A stretch of DNA of 64,000 nt from G963665545 sp963665545 (GTDB taxonomy: Bacteria > Pseudomonadota > Gammaproteobacteria > Xanthomonadales > SZUA-36). The stretch is taken from contig CAXXKZ010000004.1 in assembly GCA_963665545.2 (NCBI GenBank), positions 806,001-870,000 of the forward strand, given 5' to 3'. Every line of letters begins with the position of its first letter. Positions within the stretch are counted from its first letter, which is position 1. This document shows, piece by piece, positions 53,952 to 62,780 of the stretch. Under the pieces are notes generated by a model. It saw only the letters and a list, made by a program, of their open reading frames with translations. It searched no databases and was not told the DNA's origin. Position numbers and translations under genes: made by a program.

Positions 53952-56075
53952 TTAAGCCTGCTTGATGCCGAGCACTGGCGGTGGCCCTTCAACTTCCGGC
54001 GATGATAGTCTGGGCGCATCACCGGGCTTCCAGCGCGCCAGTGTGTAGCGCACACGCCGGACCACCGGTGGATCGTCCCCGCCGTAATCGACCTGGGGCG
54101 GCGGAATCGTAACGAATTCCACCTCTGTGTCCATTTCCCGAACGCGCGCGACGAGATAGCCGTATGCGTCGGTGTCAGCATATCTCAGGTGCGGGTTGAT
54201 GGCGGGGTTCGCCTGAGCTTGGGCAGCGTGCACATTTCCAGTCATACTCAGCGTGCGCGCAGCATCGGCCCCAAAAAGGAGCCAGGCGTTAAGGGACGGA
54301 ACGAAGGCGGACGCGTAGCCGAATGGGCGGCCATCGAAGGCAAACAGCTGCTTGATGTCCGGCTCATGGCCAAGGACCCGACCGTGGGCGGTAGCGCGGT
54401 CTATGGCGCTCACGCTCGCGCAGACAAATTCGGCCAGCACCGGCATGGGATTATCGCTGTCGAAGTCATCATCGACCAGACCGGCAAAATGGGCGTGCCG
54501 GTCACCTGTCAGGGAAATCACGTTGCTGATCTGTGCCTGCCGAATAAAGCCCATCAGTTCACGCCGCTCGAGCGGGTAGCCATCCCAACTGTCGGTCCAT
54601 AGCAAGCCGTTGGTAGGCCCGCCCGGCCGAAATGAAATATCGAATCCAAACCGCATGAACGGCACGTCGTTGAGAATCAGTTTCCAGACCGCCGTGCTTT
54701 GCGCAAGCGAGTTTTTGAGCCAGGCTTTTTGATCCGCACCGAGCAGCGAGCCGACCGGCGCATTCCGGCGCGGGTTTGCAATTGTCTCCCCTGGCGGTCC
54801 GACGGTGGCCGGCGGTTGCCCACCGTCCGCAGTCCGGCCGGCGTTGAGGGTTTCTACCAGCTGTGGGCTCACCGGGGACAGCGGATAGGACGCCAGCGAA
54901 CCCTTGAGCAGGGTGATGTCTACTCCCCGCTCACCGCGATAACTACGGCCGTCGAGCGCAAAGAGATCAACCAACCGACCCCACCTGACATTGCGATGGA
55001 TGCCCATCACGCCAATGGCGGCGAGGTTATGTGGCTCCCGAGAGAGGTAGTGATCATCCAGCGGGCCTGGCGGTTGATTTTCGACTTCTGCGCGGGCAAA
55101 GTCGTGGGCCGGATTGGATCCCGCAGGCCCCTCGCCGGCACGGCTGAGAATGGCGGGGATATATTCGAACCATGCCTGGTTGGCGTCGACCTTGCGGCGT
55201 TGCATCGGCCCGGCCTTGGTGTAACTCTGCCAGTAGTCGTTGACGATTTCGTGGTCGTCCCAGATGTGTACGAAGGGAAAGCGCGCTCGGGCCGCCATCA
55301 GATCCGGGTCCGCAATATAGGTTCGATACAGATGGCGGTAATCTTCCAATGTGACCGCCCTGCGTTTCTCCGGGGCCGCACCGCTGGCCAGCGGGCGCAC
55401 GCCGCGCCGGTTGCCGGCGCGATCACGAAGTTCGAGCCGCTGCCCATCCGGGCCGGGCATGAGCGGATCAAGGTACTCGTAAATGAAGTCACCGACATGG
55501 GCGATCAGGTCGATCTTGTGTTCAGGCGATGCCGCAGCATTGTCGATAAGGAGTCGCCGGTAGGCGCCAAAAAAGCCGTCGTTGTAGTGTTGGCAGGAAA
55601 AGACAGCGATGTTAAGCGGCTGCATTGCGTCCGGCGCCGGCGACGTGCGGGTGCGCCCAACCACACTCATGCTGCCGTCGGGGGCGATAAAGCGATAGTT
55701 ATAGTGATGATCAGGCTCCAGGCCGTCGATGAAACACCGCACCGTGAAGTCGCTTGCAGCGTCTGCAACTGCCTCCATCTCAAGCACCAACTCTTTAAAG
55801 ACCGGGTCACGCGCTACTTCCAGCCGCAACGGTACAGGCCCCTGCGACCCATCGGAGATCACTGCGGCACTGGCCGAATGGGGCACAATCCGTGTCCACA
55901 GCAGGATCGCATCCGCTTGCGGATCAGCCGAGGCGATGCCCTGAGGAAACCGAAATGACGCCTCTGACCCGGTTGTGTTTCGGCCCGAACCAGTGGCGAA
56001 TGCGGATGCAGTCGCGGCGAAACAGCCGCTCATCGCGACAAATCGGGAAAGAAATTGCCGACGGCTAACCCGCAT
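53952..56075 (-). CDS. phoD: PhoD-family alkaline phosphatase, Tat-exported
   Basis: 707 residues. Twin-arginine signal SRRQFLSRFVAMSG, then the N-terminal domain (FPQGIASADPQADAILLWTRI). Metal ligands lie in IAVFSCQHYN, HVGDFIYEY, IWDDHEIVNDYW and LTGDRHAHFAG. It releases phosphate from monoesters and diesters outside the cytoplasm, with Ca/Fe cofactors in characterised PhoD. Longer than Bacillus PhoD (about 580). Its frame is intact and it is upstream of the esterase gene. Confidence 0.9.
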   Translation of the reverse strand: MRVSRRQFLSRFVAMSGCFAATASAFATGSGRNTTGSEASFRFPQGIASADPQADAILLWTRIVPHSASAAVISDGSQGPVPLRLEVARDPVFKELVLEMEAVADAASDFTVRCFIDGLEPDHHYNYRFIAPDGSMSVVGRTRTSPAPDAMQPLNIAVFSCQHYNDGFFGAYRRLLIDNAAASPEHKIDLIAHVGDFIYEYLDPLMPGPDGQRLELRDRAGNRRGVRPLASGAAPEKRRAVTLEDYRHLYRTYIADPDLMAARARFPFVHIWDDHEIVNDYWQSYTKAGPMQRRKVDANQAWFEYIPAILSRAGEGPAGSNPAHDFARAEVENQPPGPLDDHYLSREPHNLAAIGVMGIHRNVRWGRLVDLFALDGRSYRGERGVDITLLKGSLASYPLSPVSPQLVETLNAGRTADGGQPPATVGPPGETIANPRRNAPVGSLLGADQKAWLKNSLAQSTAVWKLILNDVPFMRFGFDISFRPGGPTNGLLWTDSWDGYPLERRELMGFIRQAQISNVISLTGDRHAHFAGLVDDDFDSDNPMPVLAEFVCASVSAIDRATAHGRVLGHEPDIKQLFAFDGRPFGYASAFVPSLNAWLLFGADAARTLSMTGNVHAAQAQANPAINPHLRYADTDAYGYLVARVREMDTEVEFVTIPPPQVDYGGDDPPVVRRVRYTLARWKPGDAPRLSSPEVEGPPPVLGIKQA

Positions 56076-56133
56076 ATTTCACCAAGGCGGGCCAAATGTC
56101 ATGCTCTGCTGTGTTCATCGGAGGGTTCATTCT

Positions 56134-57219
56134 TTACATGACTGGACGGCTGGGCGGATTGAGTCCCTTCTCCTTTAGCCAGTCGGCATTGAAAAGACGC
56201 GATTGGTATCGTGTACCGCTGTCGCACAGCAACGTGACGATCGTGTGGCCGGGACCGAGGCTCTTGGCGACACGTATTGCCGCAGCGACATTGATGCCGG
56301 ACGACCCTCCGAGAAACAAGCCGTCTTCATAGAGCAGGCGATAGACGGTGTCGACACATTCCTGGTCGGGAATCATTTCAGCATCATCAATCGGTGCGCC
56401 CTCGAAGTTGGCAGTGATTCGGGTGCTGCCGATCCCTTCGCTGATGGAACCGCCACCGACGACCTTTGCCTCCCCGTGTTTGACATAGTGCCAGGTCGCC
56501 GTCCCGGTCGGGTCGGCCAGTACCGTCCGGATATTCGGATTCTTCGATTTGAGAAAAATTGCACCACCTCCGAGTGTGCCGCCCGTACCTGCGGTGGACA
56601 CGAACGCGTCAATACTGCCGTCGGTATCGCGCCAGATCTCGGGACCGGTGGTCTGAATATGCGCCTCCCTGTTGGCGAGGTTGTCAAATTGATTGGCCCA
56701 AATGGTGTTATCCATTTCGCTCGCCAGGCGACCGGCCAGTTTCTGAAAATTATTCGAATCCTTATACGGTACGGCGGGCACGGCCTGGACTTCGGCGCCC
56801 AGCGCGCGGAGAAGGTCCAGTTTCTCCGGCGACTGGGTTTGCGGAATGACAATGATGCAGCGATAACCACGGGCATTGCAGACGTGCGCAAGCCCGATGC
56901 CGGTGTTGCCCGCGGTGCCTTCAACGACAGTGCCGCCAGGACCCAGCTCGCCATTCGCTTCAGCCGCTAAAACAATAAATATGGCGGCACGATCCTTTAC
57001 TGAACCGCTCGGGTTGAGGAATTCAGCCTTGCCAAGGATTTCGCAACCGGTTTCCTCACTGACGCCTTTTAAACGTATCAGCGGCGTATTTCCGACCGAA
57101 CCGACGAAACCGTTGTGGTAGTTCAAGACAGGTGCCTCCCGTTGGTCAGCTTTGTTGCCTGCCAGCCATTTTAGCAGCGGTACCTGCCTTGTCAGCACCT
57201 TTATGGCTGCTTTACCCAT
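56134..57219 (-). CDS. cysK: Cysteine synthase A (O-acetylserine sulfhydrylase)
   Basis: 361 residues. PLP-lysine in LNPSGSVKDRAA, phosphate-loop FVSTAGTGGTLGGG, the substrate loop VVEGTAGNTGIGLAH and C-terminal GLFLGGSSGINVAAA with the serine that binds the pyridine nitrogen. It forms cysteine from O-acetylserine and sulfide. A roughly 30-residue N-terminal extension (MGKAAIKVLTRQVPLLKW) precedes the usual start HNGFVGSVGNTPLIRL, so true translation may begin later. It is divergent from the next gene. Confidence 0.92.
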   Translation of the reverse strand: MGKAAIKVLTRQVPLLKWLAGNKADQREAPVLNYHNGFVGSVGNTPLIRLKGVSEETGCEILGKAEFLNPSGSVKDRAAIFIVLAAEANGELGPGGTVVEGTAGNTGIGLAHVCNARGYRCIIVIPQTQSPEKLDLLRALGAEVQAVPAVPYKDSNNFQKLAGRLASEMDNTIWANQFDNLANREAHIQTTGPEIWRDTDGSIDAFVSTAGTGGTLGGGAIFLKSKNPNIRTVLADPTGTATWHYVKHGEAKVVGGGSISEGIGSTRITANFEGAPIDDAEMIPDQECVDTVYRLLYEDGLFLGGSSGINVAAAIRVAKSLGPGHTIVTLLCDSGTRYQSRLFNADWLKEKGLNPPSRPVM

Positions 57220-57305
57220 AAAGCTTGGAGTTCACCCCGCCCCGGTCACTTGCGCATCTGGCAAGCACATTCTAGGATTAAGCATCTGGTAAAAGGAGTC
57301 AAACG

Positions 57306-58031
57306 ATGAATATCTTGATTCGAAACGGTGCATTAAATGGCCTGAAACTGACGGTACTCTTTCTGCTTTTGTTGATGTCCACAGCCGGCCAGGCCCAGCA
57401 ACAACGTACTGATGCTGCCACGCAAACAGCAACAGTGAAAGCGGTGAAATTGGCGGTCAAGGACACTGCGGTCAGGACTTTCCAGGTCAGGCCATCGCAG
57501 ACAAGAGTCCTGGTCGCAGCTGCGGGCGAACATCCGCCGCAACGCCCCAAACCCCTGGATCGCGGTGCCAAAGAACGCGCGCTGGAAAGTGTGGGTGGAG
57601 GCGGAGGTGGCGGCATGCCCACCCCCGGTAACTTCGAAACCACTCCGGAGGTCAAACTGGAGCATATCGTGCTGTCGGCAAAACGCCCGTTTTACAACAA
57701 GCGCGGCTATCTCAAGACGACTTTGGCATTCACCGCTGATCCTAATTCAAACATTAATTTCAACACCAATTTTCCGGGTATGGCAACGATCTATCTCAAT
57801 GTGGAACAAGGTCATACTTACCTTCTCGATTTTTCGGTCAGCAGTTGGGCCACCGGGACATACAAAATCAAGACAGAATCCGGCAGTCAGTCTTTCGATG
57901 ACCCGGGTGGGCATGCGGAACACATTCTGATTGGCCTGAATGCACAAAGCTCAGGCTGGACCCCGATTGAATTCGACCGCCAGGGTCCAGGTTACTACCT
58001 CTATTCCATCGAAGTGACACGGGCGAACTAG
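57306..58031 (+). CDS. Exported protein of unknown function
   Basis: 241 residues with a signal peptide (LTVLFLLLLMSTAGQAQ). A Gly8 run (residues 98-105) separates an Ala/Thr/Val-rich N-terminal part from a beta-rich C-terminal domain (VKLEHIVLSAKRPFYNKRGY, TYLLDFSVSSWATGTYKIK, GPGYYLYSIEV). No cysteine or catalytic motif. I recognise no family. It may be a secreted or surface beta-sandwich protein; 74 bases separate it from the NTF2-AraC gene. Confidence 0.65.
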   Translation: MNILIRNGALNGLKLTVLFLLLLMSTAGQAQQQRTDAATQTATVKAVKLAVKDTAVRTFQVRPSQTRVLVAAAGEHPPQRPKPLDRGAKERALESVGGGGGGGMPTPGNFETTPEVKLEHIVLSAKRPFYNKRGYLKTTLAFTADPNSNINFNTNFPGMATIYLNVEQGHTYLLDFSVSSWATGTYKIKTESGSQSFDDPGGHAEHILIGLNAQSSGWTPIEFDRQGPGYYLYSIEVTRAN

Positions 58032-58105
58032 GTGTGAACTCTAGCAACGGCTGAACATTTCTGCAGCCTTGCGCTAAGATGTGTCAATGAATGTAGGGAA
58101 ATGCG

Positions 58106-58900
58106 ATGCATGCGATTGAATTTGTAGAGAGCTATTTTGACGCCTGGAACAGCCGCGACCCGCAAGCCGTGGCGGACCACCTTGCCGCCGATGGAATCTA
58201 CCGTGACATCCCTCAAAGCGTGCAACGCACACACGACGAGCTGATTGTCAGTCTCAACGACTTCTTTTCCAACTACCGGCATCGGTATGAGTTGATCGGC
58301 AATATTCTGACGAGCAGTAATACCGTCGCGTTTCAATACAGAATGTGTCCGCCCAGGAAGGTAAGAAAAGGGGAGTCTGATGGGTCCTTTCGCGGTGCTG
58401 AATTCGTGACGCTGTATGGCGATGCTGCAATAAGCATATACGACTACTACGATACGCCAGAGGCTGCCCGACCTGCCCACCTCGCCCGTCTGTCGTCCCA
58501 GCAGGCGGAAAGCGCCAAGTATGCAAAGTCCGGATTGAGCAGCGCACAATTGTTCCAGTACAAGAGCCGTCTCAACCAGCTCATGCGGTCGCAACACGCA
58601 TACCTCCAACCTGACCTCACATTACCGAAGCTTGCCCAGGCAGTTGATTGCTCGGTCAACCATTTGTCACAAGTCATCAATTCCGGATTCGGTATGAGTC
58701 TGTTTGAATACCTGAATCAGTTCCGTATCAGGCATGCCCAGGACTTACTGTCCAATGTCGACAGCCACGCCGATACCGTTTTGAAGATTGCGTTTACGGT
58801 TGGATTTAATTCCAATTCAGCGTTCTACGCCGCTTTCAAAAAGTGCGTCGGGCAATCCCCTGCCCAGTACCGTAGATCACAATTGAAGAAGGCCCACTGA
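58106..58900 (+). CDS. Fusion of NTF2/SnoaL-like domain with AraC-type DNA-binding domain
   Basis: 264 residues. The first 125 match a SnoaL/NTF2-like fold (AIEFVESYFDAWNSRDPQAV, DELIVSLNDFFSNYRHRYEL, VAFQYRMC, FRGAEFVTLYGDAAISIYDYYD). Residues about 150-258 are two AraC helix-turn-helix units (LTLPKLAQAVDCSVNHLSQV, DTVLKIAFTVGFNSNSAFYA) ending SPAQYRRS. A cone-shaped ligand pocket joined to AraC DNA binding suggests direct sensing of a small hydrophobic molecule, which differs from the usual cupin-type AraC sensor. Regulated genes unknown; the SSS transporter follows downstream. Confidence 0.8.
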   Translation: MHAIEFVESYFDAWNSRDPQAVADHLAADGIYRDIPQSVQRTHDELIVSLNDFFSNYRHRYELIGNILTSSNTVAFQYRMCPPRKVRKGESDGSFRGAEFVTLYGDAAISIYDYYDTPEAARPAHLARLSSQQAESAKYAKSGLSSAQLFQYKSRLNQLMRSQHAYLQPDLTLPKLAQAVDCSVNHLSQVINSGFGMSLFEYLNQFRIRHAQDLLSNVDSHADTVLKIAFTVGFNSNSAFYAAFKKCVGQSPAQYRRSQLKKAH

Positions 58901-59183
58901 GACCCATTCCTGACCACCTGTACGCTCAGGTCTCGGGCTGCAGGGCCCGTCTCTCGCGCCGGCACATCCGCATCCCCACAGCCCCTCTGACATCCATGCC
59001 TGTAGGCGTGGATTCTTGATTGCCGAGTGCATGAGTATGATTCACCTGGCGTGCCAGGCAGTATACTTAATGATGAACCTGAACAAGTGGCGCGAAGTGG
59101 CGATGGTTAAACAGAATCTGTCGTAATCGGAAGCCCGGAAAGAGGGTTGATGGGCCTCAACAAGCGGATATTGGGAAGACAAA

Positions 59184-60911
59184 TTGGACATCTATGTCTG
59201 GGCAATTGTAATCAGCATCCTGGCTTATATCGCGGTCGGCAACTATGCCGGTCGCCGGGTCAAGAATCTGGATGATTACTACGTCGCCGGCCGCAAGGCA
59301 CCCACGGTACTGATTGTCGGCACCCTGGTGGCCAGCCTGCTCAGCACCAACGCTTTTCTGGGCGAAACCGGGTTTGTATATTCCGGGCAGGCGGGGCCCT
59401 TTTTGCTTTGGCCACCCATCGCAGCGACGGGTTACATCTTTGGCGCGCTGTTTTTCGGTCGCTATCTGCGCCGCAGCCGGGCCATCACAGTGGCTGCCTT
59501 TTTTGGTCAACGATTTAACTCGCAGCGTGTCCAGACCGCTGCGGGCATCACCATTATTCTGGGGCTGGGCGGCTACCTTCTGGCAGTCACTCAGGGCGCC
59601 GCCCTGATCTTGTCGCAGCTGACCAATTTGACTTATCTGCAAGGCACCATCGTTGCCTGGCTCAGTTACACAATGTTCACGATGTACTCAGGTACCCGTG
59701 GGGTGGTACTGACCGATACCATGATGTTCTTCCTGTTTTCCTCGGTGACATTCTTGGCCTTGTTGTATCTGATCGATGCCCAGGGCGGCTGGCAGGCCAC
59801 ATTGGAAGGCCTCACCCTGCTTGAGGGCAAGGAGGGGATGATGAGCTGGCATGGCATCGTAGGCGAGGGGACCGATTGGGACACACCATGGGATTATGCC
59901 GTCTGGGCGGTCATCATCGGCCTGGCCTGGGGCCTGGTGTATGCGGTCAGCCCGTGGCAATCGAGTCGCTACCTGATCGCTAAAAATGAGCAGGTCGTAA
60001 TGCGTGCGGCATGCTATGCATGCATTGCCGTCGTCTTGATTGAATTGACGCTTTATGCCGCGGGCGCAGCAGTCAATTTAAGCAACCCAAATCTTGATCC
60101 GCCTGAAGAAGCGATGATCTGGGCAGCAAAGCATTTGTTACCCGAATACCTGGGCGCCCTGTTGATGGCCGGTATCATGGCGGCGGCACTGTCCTCCGCA
60201 TCCACATTTCTTTCCCTGGTCGGCTTTAGTGCCACCAACGATTTGGTAGATCGCAGTCATTTGGGCGACAAAGAGATGCTGCGTCTAAGCCGTATCATGA
60301 TGTTGGTCATTGGCCTGATTGCCCTGGGAATAGGTGTGTTTGTTCCTCCCCAGCTCTTTTGGCTGACCTATTTTGTCGGCACGATCTTTGCTTCATCCTG
60401 GGGCCCTGTTGCTTTGATGAGCATTTGGAGTGATCGGATTACCGCCGATGCGGCATTTTGGGGAATCGTTTCAGGGTTCGTCTTCAATGTCGTCCCCAAG
60501 GCCTTTGAATACGCTGGATTGATCACCTGGCCGGCCTACCTCAATCCAATCCTGATCGGCGCCACCGTCAGTCTGCTGGTGATCCTGTGGGTCTCCAGCC
60601 GTACCCACGTAACGGATGAGGAGCGGGCTTACCGCTTGCGATTGCACCAGGTCCCGGATGAGGAAAGAAACCCAAAAAACAAGCGGGCAACGCTGGTGGC
60701 ACCGGTGGCACTGATGGCATTTGGCATCATGGCCTCGATCATATTGTTCATCATCTATGTTCGTCCTTACCAGAGGATCACCGGGGCTCTGAGCGAGAAT
60801 GGCTCGGTTGACTGGCGCACCGGCGAATTCGTGGTGGCCATAGCCTGGACAGTTCTATTGGTACCGCTTGCCTGGATGGCCATCAAGGTGATTCGCAAGT
60901 CGTTCAAGTGA
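59184..60911 (+). CDS. Sodium:solute symporter family transporter
   Basis: 575 residues with about 13 helices, TTG start (GGGAAG upstream). SSS motifs: AGRRVKNLDDYYVAGRKAP, VASLLSTNAFLGETGFVY, and a strongly conserved SSASTFLSLVGFSATNDLV. It moves an organic solute with Na+. Upstream 58901-59183 (283 bases) contains no gene I can support. It is followed closely by a small remnant and an NCS1 transporter, so the three may form one transport operon. Substrate is not determinable. Confidence 0.88.
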   Translation: MDIYVWAIVISILAYIAVGNYAGRRVKNLDDYYVAGRKAPTVLIVGTLVASLLSTNAFLGETGFVYSGQAGPFLLWPPIAATGYIFGALFFGRYLRRSRAITVAAFFGQRFNSQRVQTAAGITIILGLGGYLLAVTQGAALILSQLTNLTYLQGTIVAWLSYTMFTMYSGTRGVVLTDTMMFFLFSSVTFLALLYLIDAQGGWQATLEGLTLLEGKEGMMSWHGIVGEGTDWDTPWDYAVWAVIIGLAWGLVYAVSPWQSSRYLIAKNEQVVMRAACYACIAVVLIELTLYAAGAAVNLSNPNLDPPEEAMIWAAKHLLPEYLGALLMAGIMAAALSSASTFLSLVGFSATNDLVDRSHLGDKEMLRLSRIMMLVIGLIALGIGVFVPPQLFWLTYFVGTIFASSWGPVALMSIWSDRITADAAFWGIVSGFVFNVVPKAFEYAGLITWPAYLNPILIGATVSLLVILWVSSRTHVTDEERAYRLRLHQVPDEERNPKNKRATLVAPVALMAFGIMASIILFIIYVRPYQRITGALSENGSVDWRTGEFVVAIAWTVLLVPLAWMAIKVIRKSFK

Positions 60912-60970
60912 GTGTCTGCGTGGTAGCCTAGAGCGCTAATGTCGAGGCATAAAATTGGAGTCAAAAATTA

Positions 60971-61141
60971 GTGCGCGATCCCATAGATAGTCAAACCGCC
61001 AGAGACCTGTAACAAAGAATTGAGATCATCGAAAGCCTGGGTGATGCGGAACTGGGCCGATTTACCAAATGGGACTGGGTCATTTGTGTGGCCGGTTCGG
61101 TCGCGATCCCGGCAATATTTCTGTGGTGGTTCGCAGCATGA
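60971..61141 (+). pseudogene. Small membrane protein gene interrupted by TAA
   Basis: A 57-codon frame from GTG 60971 to TGA 61139-61141. Codon 14 is TAA (61010-61012), between TARDL and QRIEIIESLGDAEL. The rest reads GRFTKWDWVICVAGSVAIPA and a single helix ending WWFAA. GGAG lies 10 bases upstream, and the TGA overlaps the ATG of the next transporter (ATGA), so the small protein belonged to that operon. A shorter product starting after the TAA, at a non-ATG codon, is possible. The family is not recognised. Confidence 0.5.
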
Positions 61142-62628
61142 GCGATAACGTTCTGGATTCTGCAGGTCAATCATCTGCAGGTCAATCATCCACAGCGGAG
61201 GTCGCCACATTTGGACGTCTGCCGCTCCTGCCCTCTGAACGGGAATATGATACCCGGAGTGCGCATACCACAAACTTCGCCTACGCAATAGCCACCTGGT
61301 GCTTTCTCACCGGCGGCTATATGGCACAGTACGTGGGCGCGGTTCAGGGCCTGGTCTGCATCATCGCCGGCACCGTGATCGGCGTATTCTTGACGACCAT
61401 GCCGCTGGCGATCGGGTGTCAGAAATACGGCCTTGAGCAGATGGATTGCTGTACGCCCTCATTTGGTCCCAAGGGCATTAAGCTCCTGCTTATTTTCTAC
61501 TTGATCAACATGCTGGGGTGGTCCGGGCTTATTCTCGTTATGTTCGGCAATGGACTGCGAAACATCCTGGGCACGCTGGGCTACACGCCCGGCAACTGGA
61601 TCGTTGGTACGGGTGTTGCCCTGGGTCTTTGGCTCTCCTATATTCTGGTCACCCATGGCGTGCGTTGGCTCAACATCGCCACATCGATCATCACGCCGTG
61701 TCTGGCCCTGGTCATCGCCTTAATGTTCTATATGCTGTTCAGGGACTATGGCTGGGCGCAAATCGCTGCCGCCCAACCGCTGGATCCGGGTCCGGACTCG
61801 CTAAAAAACTACCTGATCTGCGTTGAACTGGGTATCGCCGGCGGTATCTCCTGGTTCGGAGGCGTTGGCTTTCTGGCCCGCAACACCAAAAAGCGGCGCA
61901 ATGCCATCTACCCGGAACTCATCCAACTCGGCTTGATGATGGGCGTTGTCACTTCCATTGCGCTATTTTCTGCACTGGTGATTCAATCCGATGACCCGAC
62001 CGAATGGATGGTCCCTTTAGGCGGTGTTTACCTGGGATTGCTGGCCCTCGTTTTTATCGGTTTGGCAAACGTCACCTCCACTGCCGTTTCGCTATTTGCA
62101 AGTGGCCTGGCGATACGCCATGTACATCTGTTCAGAAACACGACCTGGTGGAAATTGATGGTTATTCTGATTATTCCTTGCGCGCCCTTTGTTTTTTGGC
62201 CACAGGAGCTATTTGACCTGGGTGATGCGTTCCTGGCCTTTAACGGCACCATGTATGGCCCGATATCCGGCATATTGTTGGCAGACTTTATTTTCCTTCG
62301 TCGTCAGAAATACAATCTGTGGGCAATTTTTGAAGACCACAAAAGCGGCGCCTACCACTACACGCGTGGCATCAACTGGATTGCCATTGGTTCGCTTGTG
62401 CTGGGTCAAGCGGTATACATATTTATCTATAATCCCGGCACAGGAGAAACGCACGATCTGTTTTTCTACATCAATCCATCGATTGCAGCGTTTCTTGTTC
62501 CGGCGATCGTCTACACGGCGAGTATGAAGTTATTGGGATCATTCGAGAAATCGCTAACAACCACAGAGCAGATCCAGCGCCGGGATGAACAACCCATTGG
62601 CAAGAAAATCATTGTTCCAAACATATAG
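61138..62628 (+). CDS. NCS1 (purine/cytosine permease-like) transporter
   Basis: 496 residues with about 12 helices. NCS1 hallmarks: a hydrophilic N-terminus, TNFAYAIATWCFLTGGYMAQ, YLINMLGWSGLILVMFGNGL, GGISWFGGVGFLARNTKKRR, and NGTMYGPISGILLADFIFLR. NCS1 members take up nucleobases, allantoin, hydantoins, thiamine precursors or related ring compounds. Its start overlaps the small gene upstream. A 15-bp tandem repeat codes for AGQSSAGQSS at residues 9-18. Substrate not determinable. Confidence 0.88.
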   Translation: MSDNVLDSAGQSSAGQSSTAEVATFGRLPLLPSEREYDTRSAHTTNFAYAIATWCFLTGGYMAQYVGAVQGLVCIIAGTVIGVFLTTMPLAIGCQKYGLEQMDCCTPSFGPKGIKLLLIFYLINMLGWSGLILVMFGNGLRNILGTLGYTPGNWIVGTGVALGLWLSYILVTHGVRWLNIATSIITPCLALVIALMFYMLFRDYGWAQIAAAQPLDPGPDSLKNYLICVELGIAGGISWFGGVGFLARNTKKRRNAIYPELIQLGLMMGVVTSIALFSALVIQSDDPTEWMVPLGGVYLGLLALVFIGLANVTSTAVSLFASGLAIRHVHLFRNTTWWKLMVILIIPCAPFVFWPQELFDLGDAFLAFNGTMYGPISGILLADFIFLRRQKYNLWAIFEDHKSGAYHYTRGINWIAIGSLVLGQAVYIFIYNPGTGETHDLFFYINPSIAAFLVPAIVYTASMKLLGSFEKSLTTTEQIQRRDEQPIGKKIIVPNI

Positions 62629-62780
62629 CCACTAAAAAGGAGTCTCGCTTCCCTCGGCAACTGCTCCCTGCGTTGCTCGACGGCATGCAATAGGCGCCTG
62701 GCTGCAATGGCCTGCGTCAGATGAATGTTGAGAGCCACTGCGGTCTCAGCCTGCAATTGCGTTTGATTTAGTGTACTGAA

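Noticed and set aside
54699..55958. 419-codon plus-strand frame opposite phoD
   Set aside because: Mirror of the PhoD gene. No motif, signal or ribosome-binding site.
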